Positions 10,770-21,685 of a stretch of 64,000 nt of DNA are shown in pieces. The notes beneath the pieces are model-generated. The model was not told the origin of the DNA and searched no databases. It worked only from the letters and a program-made list of their open reading frames with translations. The translations under genes and the position numbers were made by a program. Numbering within the stretch: the first letter of the stretch is position 1; every line of letters begins with the position of its first letter. This DNA is from Lucinisca nassula. Taxonomy: Eukaryota > Mollusca > Bivalvia > Lucinida > Lucinidae. The stretch spans positions 148,871,162 to 148,935,161 of the forward strand of contig OY757013.1 in the NCBI GenBank assembly GCA_963580285.1, read 5' to 3'.

Positions 10770-11292
10770 TACTTGGTGGTGCCTGATGCTCTGTCTCTGG
10801 TCGGGCCCATCGGAGTCTAACCTTTGGTCTTCTTTTGCTCCAGCATTTCAGTGGGTTCTTGCTGTCGAGTCCTCACCGTTGTATCATCTCTGTGGTTTTT
10901 TGATTGTTGTGTTCACGGAGATGTTACACTGATGAGTTAGGAGGCCTTCATGCGGACTGAACAAATTATTTGTCTAAATCGCGACGGAATTAAGTGCGAG
11001 GAGTATGGCCACGTAAAATCAATTTAAGCCCCTTAGTGAAAGTCGTTTCACTGACCTTTCCAAGGCGGTGTTACTGCCGCGATTTATTTTCGTTATGGTT
11101 TATCTTTGAGTGTGTGTATCGCTTTGGAAAGCCAATTGGCCATTTCGTGGGAAAGTAACTGTCCTTTTGGCTTTCCGCTGTTGGTGTTCCCATTAGAGTC
11201 TAGTTGTTTAATGTTTGTGTTTCTTTCCCTTTGATGCCGCTGATGGGAGCTGTGGGTTAATTTATCGAATCCTGATAATTGCCTCCACTTCA
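10770..11292 (+). repeat. Penelope-like element 3' end, 5'-truncated copy
   Basis: Begins GGTGCCTGATGCTCTGTCTC, contains CCAGCATTTCAGTGGGTTC, CACTGATGAGTTAGGAGGCC and CTTTCCGCTGTTGGTGTTCC, and ends CCTGATAATTGCCTCCACTT. The same block directly follows the RT pseudogene at 50000-51299, so it is the 3' untranslated end of that element. Confidence 0.75.
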
Positions 11293-11318
11293 ATTTCGTT
11301 CATTTCACAAACAGCATG

Positions 11319-11370
11319 ACAAACAGTATAGATCCTGTAGACGTCATTTGAGCTGGATCTACACTGTTTG
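11319..11370. mobile_element. Short hairpin MITE, copy 5
   Basis: Shorter copy: CAAACAGTATAGATCCTGTA pairs with TGGATCTACACTGTTTG. Confidence 0.5.
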
Positions 11371-11942
11371 AAAATGAAGGAATTGTTGTGTTCAGCAGGA
11401 TGAGGGTTAAATAATAATTGAAACATCGTATAATTTTAGCTGAAACATTGTGTTCTGGACATTTACGCGCAGTAAAGACTGTTCAGTCATGCTTTTTCAT
11501 GCTGACAGGAAACAAATGTTCTATCGGATTGAGCTCCGATGCTGACAGATAATTGTTTGTCATGGCTCATAGAAGCTGGATTAAAGCTAAAGCAGTTAGA
11601 TCAGGAGCAAGATTCCAATGCATTGTTAGCTTATCAAGCTGATAAGTGGTTAAAATGAAAAACTGTTCCAGTAGGTACAATACTTAACTCAGTTGCCTAA
11701 AATAATGAGAAGCTTTTGCCAAAGCTAATCACATTTTCTTCAGCATAAGTATCAGTGTATTTGCCGAATATGATGCTTAACTAACGAACAAATGAAATAT
11801 GTAATTTTAAACAACTTGGCCCAAAAGGCTACGGCACACTCACTGAAGTCTTTGCATATCATACTTAAGGGTGATTAGTACTGGCAGTTGACTTCATTGA
11901 CAAGTAAACAATGATTAGCCTGCGCTTATGCTGCTCACAAAG
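11371..11942. other. Gap, nothing recognised
   Basis: No ORF of note, no repeat shared with the rest of the window, no RNA gene seen. Confidence 0.4.
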
Positions 11943-13862
11943 TAGAAGTGGAGGCAATGATCAGGAATCGATACAATTAGTTCACAGCTCCCATCAGATA
12001 CACCAAAGGGAAAGAAACACAAACATGAAACAAGAGACCTTAATAGAAACATCAATAGCGGAAAGCCAAAAGGACAGTTCATTTCCCACACAATAGCCAA
12101 TAGGATATCCAAAATAAAACTAGAATTTGTTTTTCTACAAAAACACGGATGTCTCCCCCTTTTTTGACCTCTAAGTATGACCTTGACATTGGAGGCATTA
12201 ACCTGGGTCTCGTGTGCAACACATTTCTGCAAAATAACTTTAAAAAGTTCAGAGAGAAATAAGTAAGTTATTGACCGTACACAAAAAAGCCCTTTTTTCC
12301 TTTGAACTTTGAGGCACAACACATCGTCTCATGATGGTTAACATTTCTGCCAAGCAATTTCATAATCCATCAAAGAATAAGAAAGTTATTGACGGTACAC
12401 AAAAATGCCCTTTTTTGACCTTTGACCTCTAGGTATGACCTTGACATTGTCGGTAAGGACCTTGGTCTTGCACAAGACTCATCATCTAATCTAAGGTGAA
12501 CATTTCTGCAAGGTTACTTTAAAAGTCCATCCAGAAATAAAAAGAAGTTATTGACTGGACACAAAAAAGACTTTTTTTTGACATTTGACCTATTAGTATG
12601 ACCTTGACCTTGGAGGTACCGACCTGGGTCTAGCGCGCAACACATAGACTCATGATGGTTAACATTTCTGCCAAGTAATTTCACAATCCATCCAGGAATA
12701 AGAAAGTTATTGACTGAACACTAAAAAAGGACCCTTTTTTACCTTTGACCTCTTAGTATGTGATCTTGACCTTTGAGGTACCAATATGGGTCATGCAAGA
12801 GACACAGCGCCTCATTGTGGTTAACATTTCTTCCAAGCAATTTCAAAATCCAGCAAAAAAAAGAAAGTTATTGTCCGAACACAAAAAGGGACCTTTTTTA
12901 CCTTTGACCTCTATGTATGACCTTGACCTTTGAAGTACCAATATGGGTCACACGCGCAACACATCGTCTCATGCTGATTAACATTTCTGCCAAGCAATTT
13001 CAAAATCCATCTAAAATAAGAAAGTTATTGACCAAACACGAAAAAGGCACCTTTTTTACATTTGACCTCTATCTTTGACCTTGACCTTTGAGGTACCATC
13101 CTAAATCATACGTGCAACACATCGTCTCATGGCAGTTAACATTTCTGGCAAGTAATTTTAAATTCTATCTTTAGATAAGAAAGTTATTGACAAAACACTA
13201 AAAGGCCCCATTTCGACTTTTGACCTCTAAGTAGGACCTTGACCTTTGAGGTACCGACCTGCGTCATGCACTCCACACATCGTCTCATGGTGGTTAATAT
13301 TTCTGCCGAGTAATTTCAAAATCCAACTACAAATAAGAAAGTTATTGACCAAACACGAAAAAGGTCCCTTCTTGACGTTTGACCTCTAAGTATGACCTTG
13401 ACATTTGAGGTACCGACCTGCTTCATAAGCTCCACACATCGTCTCATGGTGGTTAATATTTCTGCCAAGTAATTTCAAAATCCATCTAAAAATAAGAAAG
13501 TTATTGACCGGACACGATTTGGCCATACATATATACATACCGACAAACTTCCAAGGGAGATATCTGAAAAAGTATAAATGCGAAGAGTTATAGTTCTTGC
13601 GCTCTGCACGTCGTCTAATATTGATTAATACTTATATGAAGTTTCGTGAAGATAGCTTTAACGGGTTTCAAGTTATAGAGCGGACACGGTTTTGTGACAG
13701 ACGGACAGACAGACAGACGCCCGGGGGAGACATAATAATATAAGCGACACAAACACCCATAGACAAACCATGACAAAAAATACACCGCGACAGAAGAACC
13801 GCCTTGGAACGGTCAGCGGAATCGAATTCCACTGGGGGTGGGGGGGGTGGGGGGGCTCAAAT
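11943..13862 (-). repeat. Penelope-like 3' end split by a minisatellite element
   Basis: 11943-12113 and 13745-13862 are contiguous parts of the same - strand 3' UTR: GAAGTGGAGGCAATGATCAG up to CCAAAATAAAA, resuming AATATAAGCGACACAAACAC. They are separated by the element at 12114-13744. Copies at 14285 and 20860 show the uninterrupted join and so serve as an empty site. Confidence 0.75.
12114..13744 (-). mobile_element. Minisatellite-core element C
   Basis: Subterminal inverted repeat ATGTCTCCCCC / GGGGGAGACAT at about 12149-12159 and 13724-13734. Read on -, the 5' side has a CTGTCTGTCTGTCCGTCTG run, then about eight units of roughly 168 bp carrying GACCTCTAAGTATGACCTTG. The 3' end has a GTTTTTGTAGAAAAAC hairpin and ends AAATTCTAG. 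The 3' hairpin, CTAG end and T-rich target resemble Helitron/Helentron ends; that class is an inference. No protein-coding content. Confidence 0.65.
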
Positions 13863-14284
13863 CACAAAACTCTTTGCAAAGATTTGGCAATGTCTTTCAC
13901 TCATGTGTAAAGAGAGAGGGAAGAAGCCAACAGCTTGTAAAAATGTGCGACATCTGCATGTGGGATCTGAATTTTCCATTAAGTACATGTACTAAAGTTT
14001 TCGATTCGTTTACATCAACTCAAACAATCGTCCTTATTTGGACTACATGCACATCATCCGAAAACTCTCATTAGGTCTACAACTTCAACAAGCATCCTAG
14101 TTTGGTCTATACCAACTCCATCTAACGTACTTATTTGGTCTAGATCAATTTGTTCAAGCTTGCTGGCGTTCTTTGAATCAATAAATCACCATTTGTAATG
14201 GGTGTTTTGTTGTTCAAAAGCATTTGGTTGCAAACGGAACCTCATTCCAAAGCTACCGTCAATCTTAAAGCAAATCGGATACAA
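13863..14284. other. Gap, nothing recognised
   Basis: Only short G-run-derived ORFs at its left edge. No repeat or gene seen. Confidence 0.4.
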
Positions 14285-14619
14285 TAGAAGTGGAGGCACT
14301 GATCAGGAATCGATACAATCAACCCACAGCTCCCATCAGAGACACCAAAGGGAAAGAAACACAAACACGAAACAACAGACCTATTAGAAACATCAATAGC
14401 GGAAAGCCAAAAGGACAGTTACTTTCCCACAAACTGGCCAATAGGCTATCCAAAATAAAATAATATAAGCGACACAAACGCCCAAAGACAACCATAGAGA
14501 TGAAGCAACGGTGAGGACTCGACAGCAAGAAACCACTGAAATGCTGGAGCAAAAGAAAACCGACAGTTAGACTCCGTGGGGCCCAATGGAACCGTCATAG
14601 AATCTGAGGCCTTACGTCA
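14285..14619 (-). repeat. 3' UTR of the Penelope-like element
   Basis: On - it runs from TCAGATTCTATGACGGTTCC through CCAGCATTTCAGTGGTTTC, GTTTGTGTCGCTTATATTAT and CTTTCCGCTATTGATGTTTC to TGCCTCCACTTCTA. About eleven other blocks in the window are 5'-truncated copies of this sequence. It is internally shorter than the full version at 51300-51895, lacking the CTGATGAG-containing part. Confidence 0.75.
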
Positions 14620-14643
14620 GGAACTCATTTTTGATTTTAATTT

Positions 14644-15000
14644 GCCTTCACTGCAGCTTGTGTTGTGCCGTGTGGCGGCCGTAAAAAGTCTCCCCGTACA
14701 TCAACCATAGTGCAGTTTATATTTTACTTTTGGTCCTTTGAGATCAGCGTGAATATTCTGAGAAATCAGAGGTGGATTATTGGTTTAGACTCATATTCTG
14801 GACAGGTTTTTAATTATTTGGCCCATTTTGATTTATATCAGTCTTTGAATCGACTGCCTATTCGAAATTCGCAAAATTGCAGTATGTTTCCTCTGGCTTT
14901 CTTTGCCGGATCATTGCGGGGTCACTGATGGGGCTTTATTGGCGGAAACTGCATGGTGTGGCCCATCTTCTTTCTTATGAATGTTTTCATTGCTCTTAAA
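14644..15000 (+). mobile_element. Diverged retrozyme-like insertion
   Basis: 357-bp insertion flanked by identical 24-bp direct repeats (14620-14643 and 15001-15024; both begin GGAACTCATTTTTGATTT). Its left part resembles the hammerhead units of 48.2-48.9 kb (GTAAAAAGTCTCCCCGTACA, GTCCTTTGAGATCA). Near 14918-14964 it has a decayed hammerhead: GGGTCA, CTGATGG, GGAAAC, TGGCCC. The catalytic core and the cleavage triplet are altered, so it is probably inactive. Confidence 0.6.
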
Positions 15001-15024
15001 GGAACTCATTTTTGATTTTAATTT

Positions 15025-16736
15025 ACCCACCAGCGTGCAATGAAAGAGGTTGTCAACCGTGATTGGGTTAACTACCATGTATGCAGTCTGTCGTATAACA
15101 TTCATGTTGTACCCAATCTTTTTATATTGAAGAATGATTTGACGAAATTGGGTGCTGAAGTCATTGCGGTTATATATTTTTCTGAATTTATATACCAAGT
15201 CACAATAAAATTCGGGTTCCGATAGACCGTGTTGCAGAAGAGATTTAAGTCCAATATTGAATTTTGAAATTAAATCAGAATGACGTCTATAAAATTTTGA
15301 AAAGGCTACCGATAACCCTGATTAAGAAGTTTAGCTGTTATCAATTTATTACGAGTGTTGAAGTCAGTTACATGACTACACACTCTGGCAAATCGAATTA
15401 ATTGCGAAATAAAAACGCCATAGGATGGCGCATGAGGAACATCTTTATCCAAAAAAGAAAAACTTACAATCTCAAAATAAAAATCATCGCGTTTATCATA
15501 AATTATGCACGACACAAACCCATCTACAGTAGATAGATATAAATCCAAAAAAGGGGCCACAGTATCAGAAGAATTTGCTTTATTTAACTGAAGTTCTAGG
15601 GGGTGGTAAATTTGACTGATTAAACCATCGAAATAGGTATTATCAATATTTAATAAATCATCCAAATATCTAGAAGTGGAGCTAAAAGCTTCAATGATTT
15701 CAGACTGGTTTTCAGCAGAAAGGGACATCATGAAGTCTCTCTCATAACAAAACAAAACAAATCAGCCACAAGTGGTGCGCTATTAGTACCCATCGGAATA
15801 CCCATAACTTTTCTAAATAACTAAGTACCAAATATTATGTAAATATTGTCAAGTAGAAAAGTGAGAGCTTCACACACTTTTGTGACATGACCATAAAGTA
15901 TAATTGTTTGCTCTTCAGAAGTGAAAAAGACATTACTTACATTACATGCAAGACAGAGGGAGTCCTCCCCACGAAACGTCCACCCAATCAAACCACTAAG
16001 TTTTTCCCTTATAAGATTATGAGGAAGTGTAGTGTAAAGGGTGGAAAAATTGTAAGTAGACAGACTTGAAGCACGAAAACGCATGGATTTCAATTTATTT
16101 AAAACCCCACTAGATTTTTTTATTGACCAAAACAGATTTCTACCTGATCTTTCGAAGACTTTGTCGCAATATTTTATCACACGCCTCCTGATGGCAGCAA
16201 AACATGAAGTCAATAATTTGGAGAGTTCAGTGGCCTTCTGTAACACAGACAGCAAACTTGGTGACTGAATGACAAATGTGGTCATCAACTAAAGCCCTCT
16301 TTACAGCTAAGGGCTGAAGTTCATAGGCCTTAGTACCACCAAGTTCTTGCTGAAGAGTGTTAACATAGAGGAGCCGTCAAACATGTTAGCGGCCTTATCA
16401 GCTGGAGCCAAAACAAACTTCCTATGGAATTCTTGAATACCTAGTTTAAGGTGACGCAAAGATGTCCCAGGCTTAGGAGGTAATAAGTTCGTAGTTTGCG
16501 AATAAAAAGAAATGCGTTTGTTCACTAATATCAGAATGCTGAGTTTCCATTCCTTAAGAGCTTTATGCTCAATATACTCTCGTTTGCACCATCGATTACC
16601 AAATGCATTCAAGGCAGCAGCGAATTCATCTCTACATTTACTGAAATCAATTTTAGAAGGAAATCGATATTTCGGTCCTTTAGATATTATATTGCGTATC
16701 CTAGAACCAGGAATAATTTTTAAATTGTTAGTAATA

Positions 16737-16776
<40 letters not shown>

Positions 16777-17490
16777 TCGGGTTTAACGTCGCTTTCAACA
16801 ATTTTTCAGTCATATCACGACGGTGTCTGGTTGCGACAGGGAGCTCAATGCTCACGTTTATAGTGCTGCCTCACTGAAGTATCATGTCCCAGACACATTA
16901 CATGATAGCACACCCAGTCACATTATCCTGACACTGGATCGACCAGTCCTAGCTCTACCCCGTAAATCTGAGTGCCAAGCGAGGAGCAACTAGTACCATT
17001 TTTAACGACTTTGGTATGTCGCGGCCCGGGATCGAACCCGTGACCTCCCGTTCCCCGGAGCGGACACTCTACCAACTGAGCTATCGGGGCCGGTTGTAAT
17101 AATATGACGAGTGGCAGGATAGCAATACACTGATTTTTTACAATCACATGTATCAGAGTGTTAGTATCAATATCAAGATCAGAAACAAGTTTATTGAAAT
17201 TAAAAATGACAGATCTAACAGGTTTATCGTATTTATAGCAAATTATGAGTGTTTCAGTATTTTAAAATTAAGCAGGAATGGATGAAATACCGAACTGTCC
17301 AGGAAGATACTAGGTAAATCTTTAAAATCCAAACCCTTATTAACGAAGGATATTTTGATGTAATGACGTTTATGATTACTTTTAGAATCGATGAAAGGAC
17401 GAAGAACATGCTGAGTATAACCTCTAGTTAAAAGAGCAACGTCGTATAACTGATTAGAACTATCGTAGAATTTATTCGCCTCGGTATCCA
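15025..17490 (-). pseudogene. Penelope-like reverse transcriptase, broken
   Basis: On - from 17490: LDTEANKFYD, FVNKGLDFKDLPSIF, then PATRHIIT interrupted by a SINE (16742-17095), SRIRNIISKGPKYRFPSK (about 16690), FSTLYTTLPHNLI (about 16040) and GIPMGTNSAPLVADLF (about 15790). Next come SRYLDDLL (about 15665; Y-x-D-D catalytic motif C) and PSYGVYISQLIRFARVC, ending in VVNPITVDNLFHCTLVG at about 15030. Known role: copying element RNA at a nicked target. Frameshifts near 15800 and 16300 plus the SINE disable it. The copy at 50000-51299 is clearly related and fills in the frame. Confidence 0.85.
16742..17095 (-). mobile_element. tRNA-derived SINE (ACGTTAAAC-tail family), copy 2
   Basis: Inserted into the RT reading frame. 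Head on - GATAGCTCAGTTGGTAGAG ... GGTTCGATCCCGG; the 3' end is AAAGCGACGTTAAACCCGAA followed by a (CA)n tail. The 11-bp duplication GTAATAATATG lies at 16731-16741 and 17096-17106. Confidence 0.9.
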
Positions 17491-18044
17491 GAATCCACTA
17501 TATAATTTTACTCCACTTTTGTTGCTCACCTATGAGTCGAGCAGTCTAGGCAGTGGACCGTTAGCTAAATATTTTGGATAAACATTGAACTCCAGGGAAC
17601 TTGTAAGAACTTGAAGGCTGATTCTTATCAGCAATTTTATTGGGATATTTTCCTGGACCTTTCAACATCTGGTTTTGTTAAATTGAAAATTAGGAGAAAG
17701 ATCAAAGGTCTGAAAGCCCTCAGAGTCGGTGAAATCTACGGAGTTCTCTTTTTTGAAAAAGGATCTAAACTGTATCCAACTAATTCTAAAATCAAACAAG
17801 TTCATACTTCATAATTTCTGGTTGGAGAAACAGCTTTTATAAGACAGTTGTCTTAAATCATGATTTTTAAAATGCTGTGTTATACAAGGACATGCATATG
17901 AACAACTAACAGAGTACTGATTTAGGGACAGCACTTATTCTTTTCAAATACAACACTTATGCTACAAGTGCAATAAGTGATTGGTTTTTTTTTAATTAAG
18001 GTTTAGTCCCTGTCAACACTTCACAGGTACATGTACTTGAAATT

Positions 18045-18045
<1 letters not shown>

Positions 18046-18120
<75 letters not shown>
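18046..18120. repeat. (AC)n microsatellite
   Basis: About 37 uninterrupted AC units. Confidence 0.95.
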
Positions 18121-18124
<4 letters not shown>

Positions 18125-18842
18125 TGCAGGTGCTCTTTAGAATTGTTTAAATTTTGTACCCACAGATTATGAATTTAAGCAGGAATAAGAAAAATAAAGT
18201 ATTCCCCTGTAAACCCCCTCTTTTCAAGAACACCGATTGCGGGTGCTCCTTAGTATCGTCAAATTGGGGCGGTCTTAAAGGTACCCAGGGTCTATGTATA
18301 TAACTAGGAATAAGAAATATAAAGTATGCCCCTGTAGACCCTCTTTTCCAGCCCACACAGATTGTGAGTGCTCCTTGGAATTGTCTAACTGGGACAGTCG
18401 TAAAAAGTATCTACAGTCTATGTAGTTAAGCAGTAGGTTCCTGTAAAGCCCCTCTTTTCATCACTTACACAGGTTGCAGATGCTCCTAAGAATCGTCTAA
18501 TTGGGACGAGCTGAAAGAGTACTCAGAGTCTATGTATTTTAGCAGGAATTAGAAAAATAACGCATGCTGCTGTAAACCCCCACCTTTCAAGCATACACAG
18601 ATTCCGGTTGCTCCCTAATTTCGTCTTATTGATGCGGTTTTAATGAGTACCCACAGACTATGTATTTTATGCAGGAAAAAAAATGTACCCCTATATTCCC
18701 CCTCTTTTTATGGATACACAGATTGCGGATGCTCCTTAAAATCGATTTATTGGGGCGGTCTCAAAGAGTACCCACAGTCTATATGTTTAAGCAGGAATAA
18801 GAAAAATAAAGTATACCCCTGTAAACCCCCTCTTTTCAACAA
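18125..18842. repeat. Tandem array, about 118-bp units
   Basis: Six or so units, each with ATTGCGGGTGCTCCTTAG, GTACCCACAGTCTATGTAT, AGCAGGAATAAGAAAAATAA and CCCCTGTAAACCCCCTCTTT. The AATAAGAAAAATAA and CCCCTGTAAACCCC words are shared with the foldback family at 3345-3603, so the array probably arose by amplification of one arm of that family. Confidence 0.8.
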
Positions 18843-19526
18843 GTAATTATTGAACTGGTCAAATGCCAGATTTCCAAATAAATAGCCTGAGTGAGACCAG
18901 TCCGTTGTGAAAATTAAATAGTTTGAAATACATGTATAATATGTATTTTGGTCTTGCAAATATATATTGTCAAGGCAAGACTAAAAGTGTTAAAAATTTC
19001 ATAGGCAGTGGCAGCCTCATTGAGACTTAAATGTAAAAATTACTGCTTATCGGTCAAAGAGTTGGGAATTTGTAACAATATCTGATATGCTGGCATACTG
19101 AAAAGACCTAACCAATGTATTAAATAGTCAAACGTCGGATTTCTTCATTATAGCCTCGCCAAGACAAATATGTATTGATATGAAACTGCCTGGAATATTT
19201 TCATTTTAAGTTTTAGCTTATTGATGCATATCAATTAAAACAAATCAATGATCTTATATGGAGGAGAATCTAAAACAACTTTTTGTCAGCTGTGAAAAAA
19301 ATGAAAACAGTAATCCATATAAACTGAGCTAGAATGAGATTCTGACAGAAATCATACACTAGTACTAAAACCAAGTAGCCTCTGTATTATCAGAGATTTC
19401 AATCACAAACAATAACAAATCACCACACTCCAGTTACAGATTAAATGGCCTCACAAATTATCTCCAGCTGTGCTGAGAAACAGGCTAAAATTCGTTGAAA
19501 GTGGAGTAAAATTATACAGTGAATCC

Positions 19527-20240
19527 GTAATACAGAAATGGGTAATGAGCTTAGAAAAACAAGCATTGAGTGGGGTCCATGATTCAATAATATTATGGAC
19601 AGTCACTTTAGTCTGGTATTGATTCTTTTAAAAGCACGTAATTAACGTTTGTAATTACCATTTTTTTCTGGTGCCGGGCGATCTTGTTTCACGTTTCGAC
19701 AGTCCAGAAGCGAGAAAATATCAAAGTCGGGCATTTTAGATACATTACCCTCATGATAAATGTTGTCATTAAAGCCCAATGGAAAAGGTGTCTGTAATAA
19801 TTTAATCCATTTTAATTCAGTTTCATGCCGTTTAATACTTTTAAACCTAGCTGTAGAATTTACATCATAATAATTTTTTTTCCACTGGCAGTATAGAAAT
19901 ATCTTTAATAGAATGACCTGTACGTCTGAAATGACGGTACAAGAAAGTGTCAGTTGTTGTTTTAGGCTTACTCATTCTACGATAGTATTCGTTAAATCGT
20001 GTTTTTACCATGCGATTAGTTTGCCCGACAAACTGCATTTTACAATTTGCAGTATGTCAGGCTGTCACATATATCAAATCCGTAGACTTACATGTCAAAT
20101 CGGACTTGTTAACTACAGAAAAACGTCTACCGATTACAGATTAAGAAACGGTAGACACAGTGCATAAATATGAACAACACCTGCATCTCTTAGCATTGCA
20201 CTTGGAAATACAAGGACACATTCCACTTCTCCTGAAAGGA
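19527..20240 (-). pseudogene. GIY-YIG endonuclease part of the Penelope-like element
   Basis: On -, a Cys-rich stretch CPCISKCNAKRCRCC (about 20215-20170) is followed by LIYVTA, a stop where TACHTANC would be expected, then MQFVGQTNR, FLYRHFRRTGHSIKDISIL and (after a frameshift in an A-run near 19880) RHETELKWIKLLQTPFPLG and FNDNIYHEGN. This is the GIY ... YVGQT ... R ... H ... E pattern of GIY-YIG nucleases, which nick the target for these retroelements. Position upstream of RT and the Cys-rich prefix fit the Naiad type. Confidence 0.8.
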
Positions 20241-20858
20241 TTGGTATATTTCCGAAGAATGGGCTATTTGATAGGAGATAATCTACTTCTCAGATTGTTT
20301 TTAAATAAATTAGTATAACCTGCTCCAGTTAAAACAGCGGAAGCGACAGAAACAAATTAATGGGCCTCACCAATACCAACGGCAACATAGCACTAAAATT
20401 ATTAATAGAATGGGGTATCCGTACAGAAGAAGCAGAATGTAACCTAAGGGGAGATATTGTAAGTTCAAATTTATTTGTGATACTCATTTTTGCTTACAGT
20501 GGTGATACCGTCAAAACTAAAGCGATATTCATACCGGTCATTAAGTTAAACAGTATACGGAAGAACTGTATATCTTTCTAATAGAATGCGCTTCAAAAAG
20601 AAGGCGAGTATAACAATAGCCCACAAAACAGCTATGCCTATAAAAAGCCAATAGACATCAAACAAGCAATTGTTATACAACGAGATACGAACATCGGTCC
20701 AATCAACAGGTATCAAAAGGATGTCAAATTAAGGAACGATTAAAAGCAGTTGTAAAAGCAATCCCTGAGGATTAAAAAAATAAGAGCATTAAACGCATGT
20801 ACGGGGAGACCTTTTACACCCACCACACGGTATAAACAAAACAGCTCTGATATGCAGA
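20241..20858 (-). other. 5' leader of the Penelope-like element
   Basis: No domain recognised. Near its 5' edge (about 20790-20815) it has GTAAAAGGTCTCCCCGTACA, the same box seen in the retrozyme-like sequences at 14685 and 48400. Confidence 0.5.
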
Positions 20859-20859
20859 A

Positions 20860-21118
20860 TAGAAGTGGAGGCAATGATCAGGAATCGATACAATCAACCC
20901 ACAGCTCCCATCTGAGACACCAAAGGGAAAGAAACACAAACATGAAACAACAGACCTAATGGAAACATCAATAGAGGAAAGACAAAAGGACAGTTACTTT
21001 CCCACAAAATGGCCAATAGGCTATCCAAAATAAAATAATATAAGCGACACAAATACCCAAAGGCAAACCATAACAAAAATAAATCGCGACAGAAGAAATC
21101 AGCCTAGTTCCCAGCATA
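20860..21118 (-). repeat. Upstream partial Penelope-like copy (pseudo-LTR)
   Basis: GAAGTGGAGGCAATGATCAG to AAATCGCGACAGAAGAAATC is the 3' UTR of the family. Its 3' end lies within a few bases of the 5' end of the element at 14285-20858 on the same strand. Confidence 0.7.
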
Positions 21119-21515
21119 AAAAGTACCCGAACAATAAATAAAATATACTACTCAAAGGAGCAGTCTCTATAAGGCTGTTTTCATGGCCACAACCGATTTC
21201 CTTTAAACTTTGTAGCTTCAAATTGGTACATATTGACTGTCTAATGGTGAATTTTTAGACTCTTTGGTCCGCTGGTTTTTGCTGTATACACTATTAAAGT
21301 GGGTGGGGTAATGTCACCCCATTAAGGGTATACCAACAAAAATGCTATTATTTTTGTTCAAAGTGCATGACTGGAGGCGATGTTTGCCGCATGCTTACTA
21401 CCTTTTTAGGCATAACAGCCGGTGATAACAGTCTTATAAATATCAAACAAGAGAAGAGTTTATACGCGCTTGTAAGTTGTACCCAAATATCAGTAATTTT
21501 TATTCCCCAACTTTA

Positions 21516-21685
21516 TAGAAGCCTCCGTGGTGCAGTGGTTACGCTACTCGCCTTGTAAACCAGGGATCGCAGGATCGATCCCGGGCTTCTCCAGACTTTC
21601 GGATGGGTCTTTAAACCGAGGTCCCGTCTCCGTATGACCTTAGCTGTTGGTGGGACGTAAAACTAAAACTCACTCACTCACTCAC
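21516..21685 (+). mobile_element. tRNA-Thr-like SINE, copy 1
   Basis: Head GTGGTGCAGTGGTTACGCTA, anticodon context CTTGTAA (TGT) and B box GGATCGATCCC; body CCGTATGACCTTAGCTGTTG; end GGGACGTAAAACTAAAACTC with a CACT repeat tail. TSD TCCCCAACTTTA at 21504-21515 and 21686-21697. The opposite arm of the host transposon (about 24852-24866) has the target once, without the SINE. Confidence 0.92.

Larger units (their letters stand above)
17491..19526. mobile_element. 2-kb insertion with 29-bp imperfect inverted ends
   Basis: Left end GAATCCACTATATAATTTTA and right end (inverted) GGATTCACTGTATAATTTTA continue alike through CTCCACTTT, about 25 of 29 bases matching. It sits between the GIY-YIG and RT halves of the Penelope-like element. 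Inside are a (CA)n tract, a 118-bp tandem array and no recognisable transposase, so it may be a non-autonomous DNA element. No clear target duplication was seen. Confidence 0.45.
14285..20858 (-). mobile_element. Naiad-like Penelope element (GIY-YIG then RT), broken
   Basis: Whole-element entry. On - the order is 5' leader (20858-20241), Cys-rich plus GIY-YIG region (20240-19527), a 2-kb insertion (19526-17491), the RT region (17490-15025), a retrozyme-like insertion (15000-14644) and the 3' UTR (14619-14285). GIY-YIG upstream of RT is the permuted order known for Naiad/Chlamys-type Penelope-like elements. A partial copy of the same 3' UTR (20860-21118, same strand) abuts the 5' end, a pseudo-LTR-like tandem arrangement. 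Stops, frameshifts and three insertions make it inactive. Confidence 0.8.

Noticed and set aside
443..13560. Regularly spaced repeats, considered as CRISPR
   Set aside because: Units are 165-168 bp, vary along their length and have no short identical repeat with unique spacers; the genome is eukaryotic.
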